Source: Phoronis ovalis
Taxonomy: Eukaryota > Phoronida > Phoronidae
NCBI GenBank assembly: GCA_028565635.1
Contig: JAOXYB010092272.1
Coordinates: forward strand, 1-17,309
Reading direction: 5' to 3'
Length of the DNA: 17,309 bases
The translations under genes and the position numbers were made by a program. Shown one piece after another: positions 1 through 6,541 of this stretch (position 1 is its first letter; each line of letters opens with the position of its first letter). The notes under the pieces are model-generated. The model worked only from the letters and a program-made list of their open reading frames with translations. It had not been told where the DNA came from and made no database searches.

Positions 1-396
1 CACACATCATATTTAAATAAACCTTTAGACTATAAAAACGTTTTTAAACATATGTAAAGATACATTGTGCACATATACATTTACTCATGTTAGACTCTTA
101 TAAAAGTTACCATTGACTTTGGAAGAAGTATGCAATGGATGTTTTGGGCATGGTCCCAATTCTTGCATGTGCAAATAATTTAGATCATACATGTATGTAA
201 ATATCTACTTAAGTAAGGTAACAAAATAAATATTACCAAATGCAAGAATAATTGATTTTTGAAATACATTAATTTAATGTGCAGTGTAGATATCTATGAA
301 ACTAAAAAAAACTGCCTTAATGTAACAATGAATTACAAAATAAAACAAAGACCTAACTGGGTGTGTTGAAAATCTATGTGATGTTTTAGTTGCTTC
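1..396. other. AT-rich DNA downstream of the carbonic anhydrase gene
   Basis: No open frame, repeat or RNA gene is visible. The carbonic anhydrase transcript should end near 375-390 if the second ATTAAA is used. Confidence 0.5.
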
Positions 397-591
397 TTTA
401 ATTCAAGTAATATTATATGTTGACACATATTATTGTAATTGGTGTAAGCTAAATTTCACCGGGGTGTTCTTCTCCACAATCCTCATTCAAGGAAGATGAT
501 TCGGTTACTCTGCACATCACATCTTTAATGTTCATACGCTTTCGTCTTCGTTAAATTGTGATCCATCGATGCCGGTTTCGTAACGATATAA
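397..591 (-). other. Predicted 3'-UTR exon of the carbonic anhydrase gene
   Basis: The acceptor TTTTTTTGCAG at 603-592 on the minus strand pairs with the donor directly after the stop, giving a 250-bp intron (841-592). The exon is less AT-rich than its surroundings. ATTAAA, a common variant poly(A) signal, occurs at 529-524 and again at 402-397; the end coordinate uses the second. In the frame of the CDS the exon is open for 19 codons before TGA at 534-532, which could matter only if the TAG were bypassed. The splice is inferred and not proven. Confidence 0.55.
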
Positions 592-598
592 CTGCAAA

Positions 599-620
599 AA
601 AATGCAATATATTGCATTTT
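599..620. repeat. 22-bp perfect palindrome next to the 3'-UTR acceptor
   Basis: The sequence reads the same on both strands around the centre 609/610 (arms AAAATGCAATA). On the minus strand it covers the region just upstream of, and partly overlapping, the T-tract of the predicted 3'-UTR acceptor. A hairpin here in the pre-mRNA could affect use of that site. It may also be chance in AT-rich DNA. Confidence 0.7.
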
Positions 621-841
621 ATCAAGTTGTACGTCACTATTGCAACGCTTCAACAAAACACAAATAAGTTAATTTGTATCTTTCTTTATCATTTTATATC
701 TGGTAGTATTGCATGATAAATACACGGGTTATATCGGATGGAAGTGCTAAGACATAGATATGAACGTTTTTGATAAATTATGGAGATTGTACTTATGACT
801 AGTGATAAAGAATATTAGACTAACAACTTAAAACAACTCAC

Positions 842-949
842 CTATTGCGAAAAACTTGTATGTACGCGTCTTCCATTTAGAGGATTTGTTGGTCGAAAGT
901 TATTTATCATGGTGTCATCCAGTTTAACAAGTGAACGGAATGTCTCGAG
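842..949 (-). CDS. Carbonic anhydrase coding exon 6 (C-terminus and stop)
   Basis: The acceptor is TATCACAG|CT; the exon has 36 codons including TAG at 844-842. It encodes the family C-terminal block LETFRSLV, then [12 protein letters not shown] and VHTSFSQ. The base after the stop begins a consensus donor, GTGAGT at 841-836. The stop is therefore the last three bases of the exon, and the gene has a 3'-UTR intron if this donor is used. Confidence 0.95.
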   Translation of the reverse strand, partial: LETFRSLVKLDDTMINNFRPTNPLNGRRVHTSFSQ

Positions 950-3900
950 CTGTGATAGAAAGACCGGTATGTTTTTATTTGAAATTACAGTGATGTGCAT
1001 ACGTGTACAACTAACTTTACCAAGGAGAGATATATATTTATTTCTAATAAGTTCGTATCAATAATTTTAGGCAACTACAGAAATACAATAAAAATCTTAA
1101 ACCAATAGTGAAATACAGGTTTTACTGTGTCTATATCTTTGTTCGTGATGCCGACTTCTAGTGACTGAAATCGGATAATATCTGTTCTCATTGAACCAAC
1201 AGATGGGTTACAATATACTGATGAAGCTGACACCGAAAGTTCCGAACCTACATTACAGTTATGTTTTACTATAGTTATGTGGTCGACTAAGAATCTCCAA
1301 GATGACAAAGATATGCATCATTACCAATAATTGTGTGTTAAGATCTTACAAACAATTCTATTTGTTGTATCAGACCTCCCGATATACGGACAACTCGCTC
1401 ACATGGCTCATAGATCGTTAATAAGAGGTTCGTAAAAGCTGTAGTTATAGGATGTTCAGTCTGAATAAAGCCATCCGTTATTATTCCGTGCTTTCTCAAT
1501 TAACGTCAGTTCTTAACCATAGTCAATTGTCGTTATATTCCTTCAATTTAACAAGAGTGAAATAAATACGGCATTAAACTTTTTAGCCAATCGAGATAAG
1601 CTTTTCTTTCTGCATGTGCTTGACCTATTCTAACTAGCTATCTACTAAGTCCACTATTATACCCATTGTTATAAGCTATTTTTTGATTGGTGCCAAAACT
1701 TTTGTGGACACTTTATATATCAATAAAGATCGGAGATTATCGTTCTTCTGCTTTTCGAGATCATAAACGAAAATTGACTATGCTTAAGCCCAGACGTTAG
1801 TTGAGAAGGCACGAAACACTATCGGATGGAGTTATTCAGACTGGAGGATGTTAAGCTCAAAATTTCCATAAAGTAACCATAACTTCCTCTAAGGAAATGT
1901 ACACCTGTTTCTCATACAATTTTCAGTTTTGTTCAAAATTGTACAGTGTCAGAAACGTCAAAAATTAAATGTTAATACCGATTTATGGATTTGTAGATCT
2001 AAATATATCGTGAGAGTGTGCAGTCGGAAGGCCTGTATCTGACTTACAAAACATACTGCATTTTTATAATTAAAAAATTGTAGTTTAGGACCAATACGTA
2101 TCATATACATGAATACTGACCTGATTGCGTGATAACTGTATCGGTGTTTTGAAGATTGTCCAAGTAACTACCTCACTACACGGTGGCGTAGTTAAACTAC
2201 CCTCGTATCTATAAAACGAATCTAGATTGCCACTCATCAAGGTGGAGAGTCTAACACAGCAAAAACATGTTTGGTTGCCTACGAAAAAGAAAATACACAA
2301 GAGAAATGAATATGTTCTTTATAAAGTCATATAGTTATTGATATTTGTAACACAATGTACATGTAAACTAATGCACCAGGTTCTATTCATGACTCTCTTA
2401 GTATATTTTAGCATCTCAGATCAGCAAATTGTAAGGGCATCTCCGGTAACTAGATATCAATCTTCACTGAAACACGCTAGAAGGATATTTAAACTAAATA
2501 TGAACTTTATCAAAAATATGTTACCTTCGTGTGGTATATCTGCAAGTTGGTTAATAAGAGGTTCGTAAAAGCTGTTATAATTTCCCTCTTCTACGAAGAA
2601 CCCCAACACAGCGAGACCATCAGGGTGAGTTAAGGAGTCCGGCACACTCTCGTACTTATCATTGTAAAGAACCATGTGAACCTGAAACAAAGAAAAATAC
2701 AGTGACTGTACGTGTTTATGATAGAGCACAATTTATTATAATAGAGCAAAAATGAAAAAATGTGCATGAATATGAACAAAAGCAGAAATACTGCGTGATA
2801 GGAGGTAGATCTTTGTGGCAAAAAATGATATCAAGCCTATCTGCCACAAAAAGCAGAGGATCGAGTTAACATTAATATCGATGACTGCGAAAATCGACCA
2901 CTAGTGAACATGAAACAAGTAATTTAACTTAGTGTAAAGAGATTATGTATAAAACACCGGCTAAACAGCCTCCATATCATACAGATATAACTTATATTTG
3001 TAATTTTCCGATAGGACTGTTATATACAAAGTATAATATATAATATGCAAGTCAACAATCATGGATCCGTTTCGGTCTGTTACCTTTTTATATATGTAGG
3101 TGTGACTCGTAATGGCAACCAGAGTTTCTAAATAACTGCATTACTTTTTAATAAATTTGACTTCTAATGTTATTTTCTACTCACCTCCATAGGATAATGG
3201 TTCCCATTGACAGTATGTTCAGATCCCGTACTACCAGTTTTACCCCAGTGGAAATGAAAGCTGTCAACATTGTAAGTATCATGTAAACCCACGCCGCTTA
3301 CTTGTAAACCATGAGGAATGTTGAAACTCACTGAAAAATATGTAATGTTGATTCTCGCTATTTATCACATGTACGTTTAATTAAATGTACTATTAAAAGA
3401 AAAAAGAGAGAACTATGCAGATAATTAACATTTTTGTTCATACAAAGCTGGCTGCAAAGTTATTTATGTATTTTTAGTACGCCTAGTATAGCACTTTTCT
3501 TAACTTAGCATGTATGTAGAAGAAATGGATACTAAAGATGTCGAGCATTCAAAAATTAATGTCGTAAAGTTTTACCTGAATGTCCGTTGTTAACTGCAAT
3601 AGCATTTACTTTTTGATAAAAGCCGTCGTTCAGCGAAGGTGCTTTTGAGGTGGAAGTTAATAACGCAGTAGTATCTATATCTATTGGTGATTGCCTTTTA
3701 CCCCCGCAATTCGGGAATGGATGATGCCATGCGGTAGTGTTTCTATAATTCCAATCTAAAATGTTACGAAGAAAACATTCGTAAAAAAGCGGTCATCATA
3801 CAAGTAGGGTGTCGGATATGCAATCAAATAATTCAAAAGCTCCACTATTTGTTGATTTCCTTTTCAATCAATCGGATCAACAGATGGTTATTTCTGCTAG

Positions 3901-4170
3901 ATTATTTGCTATGATAAAGTATACCCTACGTACAATTTGCCTTGTTAGTAACGCTAACTCCGTTATCAGGCACTTCAAATTAGGAAAACAGTAAACAGAC
4001 TATTAACTTGCTGCTTGAGGAAAATATTTGTAAATAAAGATAATTAAGACTAAAGAGGACTAATCCTATGAATTTCGATCGAGAAACACAAGAAACATTT
4101 CTTTCTTACCTTCAGATGACGAAACACAGTTTGTCAAAAGTAGAACTGCAAACAGCGAAATGGCGTACAT
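842..4170 (-). CDS. Secreted alpha-carbonic anhydrase, complete, six coding exons
   Basis: Coding exons on the minus strand are 4170-4110, 3755-3576, 3330-3185, 2681-2525, 2278-2121 and 949-842. All introns are GT-AG and all joins keep frame, giving 810 nt, 269 residues and TAG. The family hydrates CO2 to bicarbonate with a zinc ion. Residues 1 to about 19 form a signal peptide ([12 protein letters not shown]). Zinc ligands are H106 and H108 (FHFHWG) and H131 (EVHMV). The proton-shuttle His is H79 (NNGHS), and the gate is E118 (GSEHT) and T211 (LTTPP). Pocket residues V133, V154, L210 and W221 are also present. Spacing matches human CA2 with a constant offset of 12 from the zinc histidines to the Thr gate. 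C37 and C215 match the disulphide of extracellular members. N-glycosylation sequons lie at N26 and N183. There is no GPI or transmembrane tail, so it should be soluble, secreted and active. Respiration, pH control or shell calcification are possible roles, but none is shown here. Confidence 0.97.
1417..1442 (-). pseudogene. Duplicated fragment of carbonic anhydrase coding exon 4 in an intron
   Basis: These 26 bases are identical to 2550-2575 inside coding exon 4 and in the same orientation. On the minus strand this stretch and its flank read [12 protein letters not shown], against [11 protein letters not shown] in the exon. Two stops follow within a few codons, and no splice sites flank it, so it is a relic and not an alternative exon. 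Similarity fades quickly on both sides. It lies a few bases from the left arm of the inverted repeat at 1451-1850. Confidence 0.75.
1451..1850. repeat. Diverged inverted repeat in the last coding intron of the carbonic anhydrase gene
   Basis: The reverse complement of 1451-1534 aligns with 1766-1850 at roughly 80% identity by eye. Shared blocks include AATTGACTATG, GACGTTA, TTGAGAA, CGGATGG and TTATTCAGACTG. The spacer of about 231 bp has no recognisable gene. The shape fits a decayed foldback or MITE-like element. I see no clear target-site duplication. Confidence 0.7.
2121..2278 (-). CDS. Carbonic anhydrase coding exon 5 (Thr gate)
   Basis: The acceptor is TTTTTCGTAG|GC and the donor is ATCAG|GTCAGT; the exon is 158 nt, entering in phase 1 and leaving in phase 0. 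It encodes [15 protein letters not shown] with gate residue T211, substrate-pocket T212 and disulphide C215. It ends at LSRNQ, equivalent to the SSEQ intron site of vertebrate genes. It opens with GNQTCFCC, which has three extra cysteines (186, 188, 189) and a sequon at N183. A closer acceptor (GTTAG at about 2256) would drop these residues but is out of phase with exon 4, so the longer exon is preferred. Confidence 0.93.
2525..2681 (-). CDS. Carbonic anhydrase coding exon 4 (third zinc His)
   Basis: The acceptor is TTGTTTCAG|GT and the donor is GAAG|GTAACA; the exon is 157 nt, entering in phase 0 and leaving in phase 1. It begins VHMVLYN with the third zinc ligand H131, followed by the conserved core strand [13 protein letters not shown]. 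The part coding NSFYEPLIN (2550-2575) recurs exactly for 26 bp in the downstream intron at 1417-1442. Confidence 0.96.
2812..2850. repeat. Short hairpin in the intron between coding exons 3 and 4
   Basis: TTTGTGGCA at 2812-2820 is the exact reverse complement of TGCCACAAA at 2842-2850, with a 21-base loop. It lies upstream of exon 4 on the minus strand. No function is evident. Confidence 0.5.
3185..3330 (-). CDS. Carbonic anhydrase coding exon 3 (zinc site)
   Basis: The acceptor is TTTTTCAG|TG and the donor is GGAG|GTGAGT, close to consensus. The exon is 146 nt, entering in phase 1 and leaving in phase 0. It encodes SFHFHWG with zinc ligands H106 and H108, then GSEHTVNG with the gate glutamate E118. 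The last residue before the intron is Glu. The third zinc His is two codons into the next exon, which is the same intron site as in vertebrate CA genes (as I recall, E|LHLVH in CA2). Confidence 0.97.
3576..3755 (-). CDS. Carbonic anhydrase coding exon 2 (N-terminal catalytic domain)
   Basis: The acceptor is TTTTAG|AT and the donor is TCAG|GTAAAA; the exon is 180 nt and enters and leaves in phase 1. It encodes the family start DWNY (W22 and Y24, equivalent to W5 and Y7 of CA2). It also carries the hallmark block [12 protein letters not shown] with C37, and ends in VNNGHS with the proton-shuttle H79. The NTT sequon is at residues 26-28. Confidence 0.96.
4110..4170 (-). CDS. Carbonic anhydrase coding exon 1 (signal peptide)
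   Basis: The exon encodes 20 residues plus the first base of an Asp codon completed by the next exon. It is almost entirely signal peptide, with a short basic-free start, a hydrophobic core ISLFAVLLL and a polar end CVSSS. The donor reads GAAG|GTAAGA. The Met at 4170 is chosen because the open frame continues upstream only through a stretch with a good splice acceptor (AG at 4243-4242). No other ATG occurs between that acceptor and 4170. Confidence 0.93.
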
Positions 4171-4198
4171 ATTTGTTATATTTTGTGGAACAAGTGTA

Positions 4199-4297
4199 AT
4201 GACGTAATTGATCAGTGATAGTCTAGAGACAGGAATATCAACTGAAAATAAAAATAAAGGTAACATTTTATCAAATATTAAAAAATCTAATTTTATA
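4199..4297 (-). promoter_or_regulatory. Region just upstream of the carbonic anhydrase start: TATA-like box, CRE-like site, 5' splice acceptor
   Basis: Two readings are possible. TATAAAA on the minus strand at 4297-4291 could drive a transcript starting near 4265. Alternatively, the pyrimidine-rich stretch ending in TTTTCAG (AG at 4243-4242) is a splice acceptor, and 4241-4171 is the end of the 5' UTR, fed by an upstream exon. A CRE-like TTACGTCA lies at 4207-4200, 30 bp before the start codon. The acceptor reading is favoured because it explains the ATG choice. Confidence 0.4.
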
Positions 4298-4362
4298 ATC
4301 ATGGAAAAATTCGAATATTTGCGAAATTACAGGAGAAATAAAACTTCCAACCAATCTTATCA

Positions 4363-4380
4363 AAGTGAAAGTGAAAGTGA
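4363..4380. promoter_or_regulatory. Three tandem AAGTGA hexamers upstream of the carbonic anhydrase gene
   Basis: AAGTGA is repeated three times without interruption about 200 bp upstream of the start codon. Tandem AAGTGA (GAAANNGAAA) is the known target of interferon regulatory factors in animals. It could equally be a chance hexanucleotide microsatellite, and binding is not shown. Confidence 0.3.
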
Positions 4381-4440
4381 CATAAAAGGACAACATGAAC
4401 TAGCGCATTTAAAATTCTCATCTATATACTTTGACACCAG

Positions 4441-5300
4441 GTGGTGACATGTCGTGACGTGCATGATTACTAAATCTAGGCGGTGAGAGAAAGCTGTTTA
4501 TCTACATAAAGTTCGGTCACCCATATTTGTTCACGGGAAAATAGCAATATTTTTTTTGCAATCAATATTGTTTTCTAATGGATTCGTTTATAGGAATTCA
4601 ATTCTATCACTATCATTATTATTATTATTCTAGTGACACACATGTATTGTACAGTTTACTATTTCCAATGCAGCTTGTAATTTGTGTTCTGACATGAATA
4701 TAGGTAAAGCTACTGTTCCTGTATATTGATACCTAATATCGTATTTTGTTTTGACAAAATAATTATTGCAACACGTTAGGGAGCACTAGAGGTATTTTGT
4801 GAAGAGAGAGCGCGTAGAGTAATGAAACTGAAAGGAAATTGTTAATAATCTCGAGATTACACTTGAAACCTCCTTGTGGGGTTACATAAAAAGATTATAT
4901 CGGTAACAATATATACTATAAAATATATACAGTAGATTATTACAAAGTTCTTGAAGAGTAGCCACCCCATATTTGCAATAAAAAGCTAGGGATAAAAAGG
5001 TAAAACTAGTAAAACATTTTATTGATCTGCAGGATTTTATAACATGGAAGCTTCATTAGCTGATGAGTTTATTAGTAACACAGACAAAATGGCATAAAAC
5101 AATTATTAGTATGTACACGTCTTGTCTCTCAGTGTATATATCTGTCGATATTATAATCTTTGATTGAATGAACAAATGATTACGTTAGCACTTCGCGCTG
5201 TTTATAAGAGTTGTTATCATTTTTGAATTTTCTAAAAAGGTAACCTTATCAGGATGACGTTTTTAAAATTAACCTTTTACGTAATAAGAAATAAATTGAT
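4441..5300. other. Gene-free stretch upstream of the carbonic anhydrase start
   Basis: No open frame longer than chance and no splice-flanked coding block is visible. Small items are an (ATT)5 run at 4615-4629 and TGACGT at about 4455. If the distal first exon at 6065-6027 is real, this is its first intron. Confidence 0.5.
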
Positions 5301-5307
5301 TCTAACT

Positions 5308-5438
5308 CTTAGTTAACTTCAAAGTAAATGAAACAGAGATGTTGTTGTGATTCTTACAGTGTCTATCAAGAAACTACTCGATAGACACTGTAAGAATCAC
5401 AACATCTCTGTTTCATTTACTTTGAAGTTACTACTAAG
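5308..5438. repeat. Near-perfect 131-bp hairpin with duplicated loop
   Basis: The left arm 5308-5367 and right arm 5380-5438 are reverse complements except for two small indels: one of 3 bases (extra GTT in the left arm) and one of 2 bases near the base of the stem. The 12-base loop AAGAAACTACTC (5368-5379) recurs exactly at 5436-5447, overlapping the end of the right arm. An arm-loop-inverted arm-loop order is what a polymerase switching strands and copying back would leave. The near identity of the arms suggests a recent origin. If transcribed it would form long double-stranded RNA. Confidence 0.95.
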
Positions 5439-5439
5439 A

Positions 5440-6020
5440 AACTACTCAAATCATTAAAATGAATTTCTTGTAAATACTTCCAAACACCGCAGATCAATAA
5501 CGGAATAAAAACAAACAAAAAATTAATATAATATTATTAGATTGCTTACATGTGTATGGGACACTGTGTTACACTCATGGATTTATTAATCGAAATGCAC
5601 CTTAAAAGTAATTGCGCAATTTCTACTTTTTTTTAAAGAACAGAGAATGTATATCTAACTTATTTTCAAACATTATAGTTATTATGTGAAACATATTTCT
5701 ATGTAGACTTTATACATATTGTGCATTTTAATGTGTCTTTCATATTCTCCTACGTGATTTTAAATTTTTTATAAAAATAAAATTAAAGAAATTACTTTAT
5801 TTTCAATAATGCAGTTACATAAATTACTAAGCGAACACATGGCAATCAACGGGACATTTTGAAATAAATCAATAATTAAAAAATACTTAAATACAACAGC
5901 AACCAAGAAACGCAAAACTAAGTCATTATTTTTTTTTTAGTGTAACTTCACTGAAATAAATGCATCACAGAGAAGCGTTATTAAAGTAATAAGATAAATT
6001 TTGAAAAAAATAATAAATCT
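5440..6020. other. AT-rich gene-free stretch
   Basis: The sequence is very AT-rich, with poly-T and poly-A runs and no coding block or clear repeat. It separates the long hairpin from the candidate distal promoter. Confidence 0.5.
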
Positions 6021-6021
6021 A

Positions 6022-6165
6022 CCTACCCTTTCAAGTCCTTGCTGGCCTTGGTGCACCTGCTGAATGATATTGAATTTTGTTTAAGTCGCACGTGCTTATA
6101 TACCCCATGTAATAACCTTGAGATCCCTGGGGGTAAGATTTCCCTCGTTTGCATTGCACAACAAA
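6022..6165 (-). promoter_or_regulatory. Candidate distal promoter and 39-nt non-coding first exon, possibly of the carbonic anhydrase gene
   Basis: On the minus strand the order is as follows. A C/EBP-type site ATTGCACAAC (6153-6162, plus orientation) comes first, then a TATA box TATATAAG (6102-6095). An E-box CACGTG follows (6094-6089), then an initiator-like TCATTC with A at 6065. Last are splice-donor-like AAGG|GTAGGT (exon end 6027) and a second GTAG|GTAGAT (exon end 6023). TATA to initiator is 37 bp, slightly long. An exon 6065-6027 could splice to the acceptor at 4242, giving a 5' UTR of about 110 nt. The patch is less AT-rich than its surroundings. It could belong to another gene or be part of a repeat. 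Confidence 0.3.
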
Positions 6166-6422
6166 GTGTAATAACCACGGTACAAGTTGTCACATCATGG
6201 TGTCTCATGTATGAGCCATATCATACATAAAGTGGAATCATCTTTTTGCATTAATTATGACGTATAATTTGAATAAAGATAATAAGAGTTCCATTTGGCA
6301 AAAGCTGAAGACAGACTATAAGTGGCAGAATAATTATATAATCAATACCATAGTATTATTCTGTGAAGTCATGAACTTTACCCCGAACTTTACACATGGT
6401 ACCTTCATTGCTGTGAAGTGTT

Positions 6423-6451
6423 ACATGATTAAGTGTAATCTTAAATCATGT
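6423..6451. repeat. Small hairpin
   Basis: ACATGATTAAG (6423-6433) pairs with CTTAAATCATGT (6440-6451), with one bulged base and a 6-base loop. It stands alone, with no gene nearby. Confidence 0.5.
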
Positions 6452-6519
6452 TACATGCTGCCATGGCGTGAAAGGAATCTGTGATGAGGTTTAATTATGA
6501 CTGAACTTATGCCAGCCAC

Positions 6520-6541
6520 ATATCATTTCGTAAAATGATAT
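6520..6541. repeat. Perfect 9-bp stem with CGTA loop
   Basis: ATATCATTT at 6520-6528 and AAATGATAT at 6533-6541 are exact reverse complements around the loop CGTA. There is no T-run or gene end that would make it a terminator. Confidence 0.5.

Noticed and set aside
1217-1239. Hammerhead-ribozyme-like core: CTGATGA followed shortly by CGAAA
   Set aside because: The bases between the two core boxes cannot form stem II, and I see no flanking stems I and III with a cleavage site.
1075-1308. 77-codon minus-strand frame between coding exons 5 and 6
   Set aside because: It has no carbonic anhydrase similarity. Exon 5 joins exon 6 in phase without it, so it is intron.
2230-2260. Alternative acceptor GTTAG inside coding exon 5
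   Set aside because: Its phase does not match the end of exon 4, and the upstream acceptor TTTTTCGTAG gives the expected family length.
5060-5070. A second CTGATGAG motif
   Set aside because: No CGAAA box or stem II follows, so it is not a hammerhead.
6023-6230. Opposed open frames of about 60 codons on both strands
   Set aside because: Neither shows a known domain. The region is better explained as promoter-like non-coding DNA.
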